From the NCBI RefSeq assembly GCF_937616625.2, contig NC_065571.1, forward strand, positions 26,238,201 to 26,302,200: a stretch of 64,000 nucleotides of DNA. The letters run 5' to 3'. The notes beneath the pieces are model-generated. The model did not search any database. It was given only the letters and a program-made list of their open reading frames with translations, and was not told where the DNA came from. A program made the position numbers and the translations under genes. Shown piece by piece: positions 11,290 through 21,959 of this stretch. Source of the DNA: Mercurialis annua. Its lineage: Eukaryota; Streptophyta; Magnoliopsida; Malpighiales; Euphorbiaceae. Each line of letters opens with the position of its first letter. Position 1 is the stretch's first letter.

Positions 11290-13196
11290 GTAAGTTTCCT
11301 CGTCAGTTTCTTAATCATTCGTTATGTAGCTATCGTACCTTAACTCGTTCTCTTTCGTTTTAGTATTGAATCAAGATCCGTTTTGTCGCTATTCAAGCCC
11401 TTACTGATATCGTCGATCATAAGGCTTCCTATCTCTCTACGGTACGTTCAATCTTCCTAGTTCTGCGCCGTACGGGTCTTCGTTGAGATGTGCTGTGGCT
11501 GCCGATTATTAATCTTTTCTTGGCATCGTTATTCTTATGTTTAGGCCTTTTTCTTACGTTCATATTCGTGCCATATCTTCTCTGGATCATCTCGCGTTGT
11601 TATCTTTGATCGATATGTCGATTGACTTGTTGTTCTTGCATCGTTGCTTTGATATTGTGGTCTGCTACTATTCCTCTAGCTGATGCCTTTAATTGTTTGT
11701 TGTTACCATTGTGAATCTCTTTTATTGGTGATAATCAAATTGGGTTTTGTATTTGTTGCATGATTTCAGTGTTTTACAATTGTTGTTGTATGAATTTCAT
11801 CGTTTCCAATTTCGATTTATAGCTGCCTATTCCCTCCATGCATATGGCTGTTCATATGTTTGAACTCCATTGATTTGTGATAGTAGTTGGCTATTGTTAA
11901 ATTGAATTCAAAACTGGTTTTATTGAATTGATTGATTACTTGTTGAAACGGAACGTTTTAGTATCATTTTAGCTGTGATTTTGCCAAATATTAGCATCGT
12001 TTAAATCTGAATATTACTCATTGATATTAATCGGGTTGGTTTTAATAATTATATTCTGATTTCGATATTTATTGTATAACCTTTAGCCACATAATTACTT
12101 GGGTAATTATGAGTTTTTGAAATTATTGGCTTGAGGTGCCAAAGTTGGCTAAAGTTACGTTTTGACTTTAAAACGTTTTCTATACTTAATTTAGTTAAAT
12201 TTTGACGGTAACTAATGATTACTTTTGTTTAGAGATATTGAGTTCCGCTCTCAATTATAAATTATATTTTTATCAAATCATATCTTGGGATTATAAACTA
12301 TGGTTTGTATTTTGATAAATGGTTGGGTCGGGTTGGACTTGGGTCACCCGACATGTGAGGTTGGCTTGGTAGTTATCGGTAACTCGGCTAACCCACTATT
12401 TGGAAATTTATTGTTTTTTTATTTAATGATTGATTTAAATAATATTTTATGAAATGGATTTCTAAAGCGGGAACTCAATAGACTTGGCTTGTTTATGTTT
12501 TGCTAACTATCTGAGTATTGTGTTTACTCTGTATTTCTTTACCTTGACTTGTTGTTGTGCTAGTCCTATGTAGTGTCTAGTACTCTCTAGAGTTAGGGTC
12601 CATTTTAATAATTATTTATATTGTTTAGACTCGTCGACTGTTCATGCTTCGGAGACGAACCGGGATTAGTTGCTTGCCAGGTTATCACGTGGATTAGCAA
12701 GCAGTGAGTTTGTACTTACTATTTACCTTATTAAGTAAATTATTATTTTAATATTAATTGTATATAATGTACGTATATTTCGAACTGTTTTTATATTATG
12801 GCTCTTAGTTGGAACATGCTACCTAATCGGCATCATTAGGACTGCGTGCGCACCGGTAATGATATGGGTAAGGTATATATAGAAATGTGGTAACTCAGTG
12901 TGAGCATAGCTCTCGGGACCAAAACGAGTAACTCGGTGTAGGTCAGCTCTCGGGACTCTAAATATGTTAAAAGTGTGTTCAGTGGTAACTCGGTGTAGCT
13001 CAGCTCTCGGGACCAGGCCAATTGGATTATGTATATTATTTAGAATTGTGGATTAGGGTTCCAACTATTATTCGTAATATCGTTATTAAATGTTTTAAAA
13101 GGTTTTAAGGTTTTAAGGTTTTCCACTTGATAAATGTAAATAGTGGTATAAACTCATCTCAGTATATCTGACCCCGTTGTTTTCCCAATTTTCCAG
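11290..13196 (+). other. Candidate leader intron within the Tekay-like LTR
   Basis: A consensus plant donor (GTAAGTTT) is at 11290-11297, about 120 bp after the TATA box. A pyrimidine-rich acceptor (GTTGTTTTCCCAATTTTCCAG) ends at 13196. The sequence before the acceptor (CTCAGTAT then CTGACCCC) also precedes the acceptor-like site at 30858 in the other element's LTR. Splicing would remove most of R/U5 from the leader. This is inference from site sequences only. Confidence 0.35.
12890..13014 (+). repeat. Three copies of a TAACTCGGTGTAG...CTCTCGGGAC motif
   Basis: Copies begin at 12891, 12929 and 12985. Each pairs TAACTCGGTG with a GCTCTCGGGAC block 10 to 20 bp later. Spacing is uneven (38 and 56 bp). 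It lies in the 3' third of the LTR; function unknown. Confidence 0.75.
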
Positions 13197-13617
13197 GGTT
13201 ATGATTTGAGAGAGTCAGCTGATCTCCGTTCTTTACATTCTCAGAGGTTTCATTATTTTGATAAAGTGTAAAACTATTTTATTCTTAGACCGCAGTAGTA
13301 ACTATACGTCTTTATTTATTTCTAGTTGTTTGTCGAATTGGTTCGACTGGATAATTATTGCTTTGGCATGTAATATAATTATTCAGGATTATTTATGTTA
13401 TGCCTATTTATAACTCAGTATTGGAAAGCATGTATATTTTAATGTTTAATATTATAACTGCTAGAATTAGGCTGAAGTCTCGGTTGCCCCCGAGCAATGG
13501 TTTTCTGCAGGTTTATTATAATTGTATGATATGAGGAAGGCTAGCTACGGGTGTTGGTACTACATTACCCATGCCCTAGCGCCGGTCACGATTCATGAAA
13601 ATGGGTCGTGACAAACT

Positions 13618-13629
13618 TGGTATCAGAGC
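13618..13629 (+). other. Primer-binding site, initiator Met tRNA
   Basis: TGGTATCAGAGC is an exact match to the usual plant initiator-Met PBS, four bases after the LTR end at 13613. Confidence 0.92.
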
Positions 13630-13953
13630 TTTGGTTTCAAACCAAGTCCATTTGCTTGCTATGTGTTTACTCTGTTAAGTATGGTTGTGTCTTAGGAACT
13701 ACTGCAGATATAGGTTTCTGTCATGTCTTTAAAACGTCATCTTTTGATTTTTAAAACATTCTGCCTACACCAATAGGATTGCGTCGAGTCAGTCATTATA
13801 TGTTGATTTGATGCTATTAATTGTTGATGTTATTTCACTTGGGTAAATATTTTATTGCTGTTGATTTCTCGGGAAATCCTATATGTTTCCTGTTTTGTTC
13901 ATACTTGGGTATGAAATATCTGTGTATTTAAATTGTTTTTGTTCAATCCTTAG
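13630..13953 (+). other. Leader between PBS and gag; no gene seen
   Basis: This is an AT-rich untranslated stretch. It ends in TTGTTCAATCCTTAG at 13939-13953, which looks like a splice acceptor. The gag frame is open from the next base (13954), although its first in-frame ATG is only at 14029. A second intron ending here is possible but no matching donor was settled. Confidence 0.4.
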
Positions 13954-15530
13954 GATAAGAACAAAGCTGTTCGTACTCGTGCTCGTGCTGCGGCAGAGCA
14001 AGACGCTGAGTCTGATGATGCGATTTCCATGGAAGTCGATCAGAATGTACCACCAGTTCACGCAAATGCTGGACGTGGTAAAGGTAGAGGAGCTGGTAGA
14101 GGTAGAGCTAGAGGACGTGCTGCAGCAGGCGTTCATGCACCAATAGTACAGCAGGTACCGGATGTGCAGCAGGCACCGGAGGTGCAACAGGCACCAAACA
14201 TGCAGGTGCTCGACTTCACTACCTTCTTGGCTGGCATTGTCGAGATGTAGAACAATAAGGCTCTTCTGCAGAATCAGTACACTGTACTGGGTCAGATAGC
14301 GCAGCAACAGCAACCTCAGTCTGGTGCTGTAGCTGGTATTGGTGGACTTGCTGGTGTCGACCATGTTCCGACAGATAGAGAGGCGGTGATGAGATACACG
14401 AAGTTGACTTCGACTACATTTGATGGCACTGGATATGCCCTTGACTTTTTGGAGGAGTTTGAGTACAATAGTCAGAGGATTCAGGCTACTGATCGTCAAT
14501 CAGTGATGCTTGTGGAGATGTCGCTGAAGAGTCTAGCTAAGGACTGGTTTCGCGATAACATCATACCAGAGATGGCTACAATGACTTGGGCTGAGTTTGT
14601 GGTCAGGTTAAGAGGCTTCTATCTACCCTTCTCTGTTACTAAGAATTTCAGAGAAAATCTGCTACATTTGAAGAAGGGGGATAGATCAGTGATAGATTAC
14701 ACTACAGAGTTTTTCCGTTTGGGGCAGTTTGCTACAGATCTACAGGGTGATCGAGTGTGGGTGAATGACCGCTATGTTAGGGGCTTAGCCTCAGAATTTC
14801 TTCCTTTGGTGATAGGGACAAACATAGAGATCTCTCGAGTAGTGGATAGTGCTCGTCGGATGGAGAGCTCATTGGTTCAGTTTGGGACGATCTATGACCC
14901 TTTCCATATTCAGAAGGGAAAGAGTGATCTTCCTAGTGGGGGGCAGCAGGCCCCAGTCAGCATGGTAGTGGGAACTACTACAACGGCTCTTCTCAGACCA
15001 ATAGGGGGAGTCGTCAGACGCACAACAAGGGGAGGCATAGTGCTAGGAGTGCTCCGTACAGTTCTAGCAGCAGTGGGGGTAACCGTGGTTCAGGACGCGG
15101 GTTCAGTGGTGGATCTAACATTCCGTTCTGCCAGCATTGCAGACGTAGGCATTATGGTCAGTGCCAGTTAGCTCCAGGAGGTTGTTTTTTTTGTGGCCAG
15201 CCGGGTCATTTCTCCAGGGAGTGTCCGACATCCGGGCAGCAGATATCTAACTCCAGTGTTGCGCAGTCGTCTTACCAGCAGCAGAAACCTGCGTTTACAC
15301 AGTCTGTAGGGTACTCCCAACCTGCAGCATCTTTTGGTGGCCAGCGGGGCCGTGGTTTTGGTGGCAGAGGTTTTGGTAGCCGTGGTAACGGTGGCAGAGG
15401 TTCCAACAGTTATGCTACTGGGCAGAGTTCTCAGCAGCCCCGCAGGGTCAGGCCAGAGTGTTCGCTCTTACTCCTCAGGATGCGCGTGCATCAAATGCCG
15501 CGGTGTAAGGTACCATTCCGATTTCTTTTA
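13954..15530 (+). pseudogene. gag: Ty3/gypsy gag pseudogene with two zinc knuckles
   Basis: This encoded the capsid/nucleocapsid protein. The first ATG in frame is 14029. A basic Gly/Arg-rich and then Gln/Pro-rich N-terminus stops at TAG 14248-14250. The same frame then continues through the capsid-like domain (TFDGTGYALDFLEEFE, DYTTEFFRLGQF, NDRYVRGL) to about 14950. A one-base shift near 14957 moves to another frame carrying CQHCRRRHYGQC and the knuckle CFFCGQPGHFSREC (codons 15183-15224). A second shift near 15440 and a TAA at 15506-15508 follow. A Gly/Arg/Ser-rich tail fits nucleic-acid binding. It cannot make a full product. Confidence 0.9.
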
Positions 15531-16090
15531 TAGATGCTTTGGTGTTATTTGATGCGGGTGCAACCCATTCGTTTGTGTCTACATGCTTTGCTGGAAAATT
15601 GGGTATTGCACCATCTATTTTGAGTGAACCTCTAGCTGTGTCTACACCTATGTTTGAAGGTGTAGTAGTGGATGTCGTTTATCCTTCTTGTCCAGTGGTT
15701 ATTCAGGGTAGAGAACTATGTGCTGATTTGATTGTGCTTGACGTGCTTTCTTTTGATGTCATCTTGGGGATGGATTGGTTGTCACACCACTTTGCTTCTA
15801 TTGACTGTCGAGGGAAGTCAGTCGAGTTTAGGATTCCAGGTGATCTACCTTTTTCCTTTCAGGGAGAAAAGGCAGAGACACCTAAGAATCTGATTTCCGC
15901 CATCAAGGTGAAGTGGATGTTAGGCAAGGGTTGCCAGGGTTTTCTTACTGTGGTTCGAGATGTGGAAGAGGAAGTTAGTGATATGCATAGGGTGCCGATT
16001 GTGAGTGAGTTCACGGATGTATTTTCAGAGGAATTGCCTGGATTGCCACGTGATCGTGATATTGAGTTTTGCATTGATGTGGTTTCTGAA
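15531..16090 (+). pseudogene. Ty3/gypsy aspartic protease segment
   Basis: The frame is open from about 15509 to 16126. It holds the active-site motif VLFDAGATHSFVS near 15540 (DAG where DSG or DTG is usual) and the second hallmark VILGMDWL near 15757. It cleaved the Gag-Pol precursor. The protease/RT linker ([12 protein letters not shown], near 16012) is recognisable and runs to DIEFCIDVV. After this, roughly 15-20 codons normally found before the RT appear to be missing, and the frame changes near 16085. Confidence 0.88.
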
Positions 16091-17290
16091 GGAGTTGAAG
16101 GACCAGTTACCAGAGTTGTTGGATAGTGGGTTCATCAAACCGAGTACTTCTCCATGGGGTGCTCCAGTTCTGTTTGTGAAGAAGAAAGACGGTTCCTTTT
16201 GACTGTGTATCGACTACAAACAGTTGAATAAGGCTACTGTCAAGAACAGATATCCTTTTCCTCGCATCGATGATTTGTTTGCTCAGTTGCAAGGTGCGAA
16301 GTGTTTCTCCAAGATTGACTTTAGGTCTGGGTATCATCAACTTCGGATCCGTGATGTAGATGTGCCTAAGACTACTTTTCGGACGCGGTATGGACATTTT
16401 GAGTTTCTAGTTAAGTCCTTTGGTCTGACAAACGCACCAGCAGTGTATATGGATATGATGAACAGAGTGTTCAAGCCGTTTTTAGATCAATTCGTTATCG
16501 TTTTCATTGATGACATTTTGATCTATTCTCGGAGTGAGGAGGAGCATGCTTACCATTTGAGGACAATACTATAGATATTGCGTGAGCATCAATTGTATGC
16601 TAAGTTCTCAAAATGTGAGTTCTGGCTGGATCAGGTTACCTTTCTAGGACACGTGGTGTCGAAAGATGGGATCAAGGTTGATCCGAAGAAGATAGAGGCG
16701 GTTATGGATTGGCAGAGGCCGAGGTCAATTACCGAGATCAGAAGTTTTCTGGGTTTAGCTGGCTACTATCGTCAGTTCGTGCAAGATTTCTCCAAGATAT
16801 CTGCACCGTTGACTAAACTGACACAGAAGGGTGTTAAGTTTGAGTGGACTGACAAGTACGAGACGAGCTTTGAGAAGCTCAAGGAGATTTTGACTACAGC
16901 TCCGGTTTTGGCATTGCCTTCTAGCATTGACGGTTTCACAGTGTATTGTGATGCGTCTCGGATTGGTTTGGGTTGCGTGCTGATGCAACATGGACAGGTG
17001 ATTGCCTATGCTTCCAGACAGTTGAAGAAGCATTAGGTGAATTACCCTACTCATGACTTATAGTTTACAGCTATGGTTTTTGCGCTGAAGATTTGGAGGC
17101 ATTACTTGTATGTGCTACTTGTGATATTTTCACTGATCACAAGAGTCTGAAGTATATCTTTGGTCAGAAAGAGTTGAACTTGAGACAGAGGAGGTGGTGA
17201 GAGTTGCTGAAAGACTACGACTGTACTATTCAATACCATCCTGGTAAGGCTAATGTGGTAGCCGATGCGTTGAGTCGCAAGTCTTCGTGC
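16091..17290 (+). pseudogene. Ty3/gypsy reverse transcriptase and RNase H, broken
   Basis: This polymerase made cDNA from element RNA. Motifs in order: [42 protein letters not shown] (first catalytic Asp), [10 protein letters not shown], the active site FIDDILIYS at codons 16503-16529, [11 protein letters not shown], and [13 protein letters not shown]. The connection and RNase H follow (FTVYCDAS near 16936, then DHKSLKYIF and [15 protein letters not shown] near 17240). In-frame stops are TGA 16200-16202, TAG 16572-16574 and TAG 17034-17036. There is a further TAG near 17060, a frame change near 17112 and a TGA near 17197. The wording suits Tekay/Del. Nonsense changes outnumber core-motif losses, so decay is moderate. 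Confidence 0.93.
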
Positions 17291-17822
17291 AGTTTGGCTC
17301 ATATTTGTAAGATTGGGCGTAGAACCATGGTTAGAGGGTGGCACAGTTTGATAGCTTAAGGCTATGGTTATCAGGTTTCTCAGGCTGGTAGCTTGTTGGC
17401 ACAGTTGCAAGTGCAACCTGTTTTGATTGATCGGATCAAAGCTTTACAAGCTGAGGATCCACAGTTGAGATGAATTATTGTGTGTTCCAGATTCAGATGG
17501 TTTGAGGGACCAGATTCTGGAAGAAGCTCACAAGTCTGCTTATAGTGTTCATCCGGGTTCTACTAAGATATACCATGATCTTAAGGGTACCTACTGGTGG
17601 AGCGGGATGTAGAAGGATGTCGCTGAGTATGTTTCTAAGTGTCTGACTTGCCAACAGGTGAAGCTGGAGCATCAGAGACCTTTTGGCTATCTGCAGTCAC
17701 TACCTATTCCAGAGTGGAAGTGGGAGCGGATTTCCATGGGTTTTGTGGTTAGTTTACCACGTACTCGACAGGGGTACGATTCCATCTGAGTGATAGTTGA
17801 CCGTATGACCAAGTCAGCATTA
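17291..17822 (+). pseudogene. Ty3/gypsy integrase, truncated in the catalytic core
   Basis: The N-terminal HHCC zinc domain is visible (EEAHKSAYSVHPGSTKIYHD, then CLTCQQVK near 17640), after a degenerate linker. The core starts (WERISMGFVVSLPRT, then VDRMTKSA) and stops at about 17820. The first catalytic Asp position reads Gly (MGF where MDF is usual). The other acidic residues, the C-terminal chromodomain and the 3' LTR are gone. Extra stops lie near 17472, 17610 and 17790. The next bases are satellite, so the cut is an exact junction with the array. Confidence 0.88.
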
Positions 17823-20800
17823 GTAACATTAGTAAACATTTGGTTTAAATTGCTAAAAAGGTGAAACACTTGGATTTGTTTCGTAGCGTTTGTAATATTT
17901 GGCTAAAATCGCTAAAAAGGTGAAACGTTTGGATTTGTTTCGTAACGTACGTAAACTTTCGGCTTAAATCGCTAAAAAGGTGAAACGTTTGGTTTTGTTT
18001 CGTAACGTTTGAACAGGTTTGGCTTAAATAGTTTAAAAGGTGAAACTTTCGTTTTGTTTCGTCACGTTTGTAAACGTTCGGCTTAAACCGCTAAAAATGG
18101 GAAACGTTTGGATTTTTTTTCATAAAGTTTGTAAACGTTTAGCTTAAATTGTAAAAAAAAGGAGAAACGTTTGGATTTGTTTCGTAACGTTTGTAAACGA
18201 TTGGTTTTATTTCGTAATGTTTGTAAACGTTTGGCTTAAATCGCTAAAAATGGGAAACTTTTGGATTTGTTTCATAACTTTTTAAACATTTGATTTTCTT
18301 TAGTAACGTTTGTAAACGTTTGGCTTAAATCGCTAAAAAGGAGAAACGTTTAAATTTGTTTCGTAACTATTGTAAACATTTGGCATAAAATGCTAAAAAG
18401 GTGAAACGTTTAGATTTGTTTAGTAACATTTGTAAACGTTTGGCTTTTATTGCTAAAAAGGTTAAACATTTGGATTTGTTTCGTAACGTTTGGCTTAAAT
18501 TGCTAAAAAGGGGAAACGTTTGAATTTGTTTTGTAACATTTTAAAAGTTTGGCTTAAATCGCTAAAATGGGGAAACGTTAGGATTTGTTTCGTAACTTTT
18601 GTAAACGTTTGACTTAAATCGCTAATAAGGTGAAACATTTGGATTTGTTTCGTGCCGCTTGTAAACGTTTGGCTTAAATTGCTAAAAAGGTGAAATGCTT
18701 GGTTTAGTTTCGTAACGTTTGTAAACGTTTGGCTTAAATCTTTAAAAAGGTGAAATGTTTTTATTTGTTTCGTAATGTTTGTAAACATTTGGCTTCAATC
18801 GCGAAAAATGTGAAACGTTTGGATTTGTTTCGTAACGTTTGTCTTAAATCGCTAAAATGGGGACACGTTTGGATTTGTTTCGTAACGTTTGTAAACGTTT
18901 AGCCTAAATCGCTAAATAGGTGAAATGTTCGGATTTGTCTCCTAACCTTTGTAAACGTTTGGTTTAAATCGCTAAAATGGGGGAACATTTGGATTTATTT
19001 CGTAACTTTTGTAAACGCTTGGCTTAAATCGCTAAAAATGTGAAACATTTCGATTTGTTTCGCAACGTTTGTAAATGTTTGTCCTATATCGCTAAAATGG
19101 GAAAAAGTTTTGATTTGTTACGTAATGTTTGTAAACGTTTGGCTTAAATCGCTAAAAAGGTGAAATATTTGAATTTGTTTCGTAATGTTTTAAACGTTTG
19201 GCTTAAATCGCTAAAATGGGAAAACGTTTGGATTTATTTCGTAACGTATATAAACGTTTGGCTTATATCAATAAAATGGTGAACCATCTGGTTTTGTTTC
19301 GTAATGTCTATAAACGTTTTGCTTAAATTGCTAAAAAGGTGAAACGTTTGGATTTGTTTCGTAACGTTTGTAAACTTTTTGCTTAAATTTCTAAAAAGGT
19401 GAAGCGCTTGGATTTGTTTCGTAACGTTTGGCTTAAATTGCTAAAAAGGTGAAACGCTTCAATTTGATTCGTAACGTTTGTAAACATTCGGCTTAAATTT
19501 CTAAAAAGGTGAAATGCTTGGATTTGTTTCGTAACGTTTGTAAATGTTTGGTTTTGTTTTGTACCGTTTTGATTTGTTTCTTAACGTTTGTAAACGTTCG
19601 GCTGAAATCGGTAAAAAGGTGAAACGCTTAGATTTGTTTCGTAACGTTTGTAAACGTTTGGCTTAAATTGCTAAAAAGGCAAAACGCTTGGATTTGTTTC
19701 GTAATGTCTGAAAACGTTTGGTTTTGTTTCGTAACGTTTGGATTTGTTTCGTAACGTTTGTAAACGTTTGTCTTAAATCGCTAAAATGGAGAATCGTTTT
19801 GATTTGTTTCGTAATATTTGTAAAAATTTGGCTTAAATCGCTAAAATGGTGAAACGTTTTGATTTGTTTCTTAACGTTTTAAGGGTTTGACTTAAATCGC
19901 TAAAATGGGAAAACGTTTGGATTTGTTTTGTAACGTATGTAAACGTTTGGCTTATATCGCTATAATGGTGAAACATTTGGTTTTGTTTCGTAACGTTTGT
20001 AAACGTTCGGCTTAAATAGCTAAAAAGGTGAAACGTTTGGTTTTGTTTCATATAGTTTGTAAACGTTTTGCTTAAATTGCTAAAAAGGTGAAACGCTTGG
20101 ATTTGTTTCGTAAGGTTTGTAAACGTTTGGTTTTGTTTGGTAACGTTTGGATTTGTTTCGTAACCTTTATAAACGTTTGGCTTAAATTGCTAAAAAGGTT
20201 AAACATTTGGATTTGTTTCGTAACGTTTGTAAACGTTTGGCTTATATCGCTAAAATGGTGAAACGTTTGGATTTGTTTTGCAACGTTTCTAATCGTTTGG
20301 CTAAAATTGCTAAAAAGGTGAAACGCTTGGATTTGTTTCGTAACATTTTAAACGTTTATTTTTGTTTCGTAATGTTTGTAAATGTTTGGCTTAAATCGCA
20401 AAAAAGGTGAAACGTCCTGTTTTGTTTCGTAACCTTTGTAAATGTTTGGCTTAAATCGCTAAAAAGAGGAAACGTTTGGTTTTGTTTCGTAACGTTTGTA
20501 AACGTTTGGCATAACGCTAAAAAGGGGAAAAGTTTAGATTTGTTTCGTAACGTTTTTAAATGTTTGACATAAATCGCTAAAAAGGTGAAACGCTTGGATT
20601 TGTTTCGTAGCATTTGTAAACGTTTGGCTTAAATCACTAAAAAGGTAAAACGTTTGGATTTGTTTCGTAACGTCTGTAATTGTTTTGCTTAAATCCCTAA
20701 AAGGTGAAACGCTTGGATTTGTTTCGTAACATTTGTAAACCTTTGGCTTAAATCGTTAATAAGGTGAAACGTTTGGATTTGTTTCGTAACGTTTGGATTT

Positions 20801-21959
20801 GTTTTGAAACGTCTGTAATTGTTTTGCGTAAATCGCTAAAAAGGTGAAACGTTCGGTTTTGTTTCGTAAAGTTTTTAAACGTTTGGCTTTAATCGCTAAA
20901 AAGGTGAAATGTTTGGATTTGTTTCGTAACTTTTGTAAACGTTTGTTTTTAATCGATAAAAAGGTTAAACGTTTGGATTTGTTTCATAACTTTTGTAAAC
21001 GTTTTGCTTAAATCGCTAAAAAGGTGAAATGTTTGGATTTGTTTACTAACGTTTGTAAACGTTTGGCTTAAATCGCTAAAAAGGTGAAACATGTGGATTT
21101 GTTTCGTAATGTTTGTATACGTTTGGCTTAAATCGCTAAAAAGCTGAAACGTCTGGAGTTGTTTCGTAACGTTTGTAAACGTTTGGATTAAATCGCTATA
21201 AAGGGGATACGATTGGATTTAAATTGCTAAAAATGCGAAGCGTTTGGATTTTTTTTGTAACGTTTGTAAACATTTGGTTTAAATTTCTAAAAAGGTGAAA
21301 CACTTGGATTTGTTTTGTAGCGTTTGTAATATTCGGCTTAAATCGCTAAAAATGTGAAACGTTTGGATTTGTTTCGTAACGTAAGTAATCTTTCGGATTA
21401 AATCGCTAAAAAGGTGAAACGTTTGGTTTTGTTTTGTAACGTTTGAAAACGTTTGTCTTAAATAGCTAAAAAGATGAAACGTTTGATTTTGTTTCGTCAC
21501 GTTTGTAAACGTTCGGCTTAAATCGCTAAAAAGGGGACACGTTTGGATTTTTTTCGTAACATTTGCAAACGTTTGACTTAAATTGTAAAAAAAGGTGAAA
21601 CGTTTGGATTTGTTTCGTAACGTTTGTATACGATTGGTTTTGTTTCGTAATGTTAGTAAACGTTTGGCTTAAATCGCTAAAAATGTGAAACGTTTGGATT
21701 TGTTTCGTAACGTTTGTAAACGATTGATTTTGATTCGTAATGTTTGTAAACGTTTGGTTTAAATCACTAAAAATGTTAAACGTTTGGTTTTGTTTAGTAA
21801 CGTTTGCAAACGTTTGGCTTAAATCTCTAAAAATGAGAAATGTTTAAATTTGTTTCATAGCTATTGTAAACGTTTGGCATAAATTGCTAAAAAGGGGAAA
21901 TGTTTGGATTTGTTTCGTAACAATTGTAAATGTTTGGCTTTAATCGCTAAAAAGGTGAA

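Larger units (their letters stand above)
10857..13613 (+). mobile_element. 5' LTR of the Tekay-like element
   Basis: Starts TGTAATACCCC after satellite and ends GGGTCGTGACA just before the PBS. It contains a GC-rich stretch rich in CGCG at 11020-11150, a TATA box, a splice-donor-like site and, near the end, CTAGCGCCGGT. The end motifs recur in the complete non-autonomous element (CTAGCGCCGGT near 31310, GGGTCGTGACA at 31337-31347). The length of 2.76 kb suits the lineage. Confidence 0.9.
10857..17822 (+). mobile_element. 3'-truncated Ty3/gypsy element, Tekay/Del-like
   Basis: Order on the plus strand: 2757-bp 5' LTR, initiator-Met PBS, gag with zinc knuckles, aspartic protease, reverse transcriptase, RNase H, and integrase cut within its core domain. 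This order (integrase last) and the RT wording ([37 protein letters not shown]) fit plant Ty3/gypsy of the Tekay/Del chromovirus lineage. The chromodomain that would confirm it lies in the missing part. At least ten stops or frameshifts make it non-functional. There is no 3' LTR: the sequence passes straight into the 60-bp satellite at 17823. Satellite also lies on the left. Confidence 0.92.

Noticed and set aside
12150..12180. Possible origin of the satellite from the LTR (ACGTTTTGACTTTAAAACG)
   Set aside because: The likeness is short and explained by AT-rich composition. No full monomer occurs in any LTR or interior here.
13879..14499. 206-codon minus-strand frame
   Set aside because: It is antisense to the recognisable gag region, whose capsid motifs are on the plus strand. 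Its Ser/Leu-rich product is a shadow.
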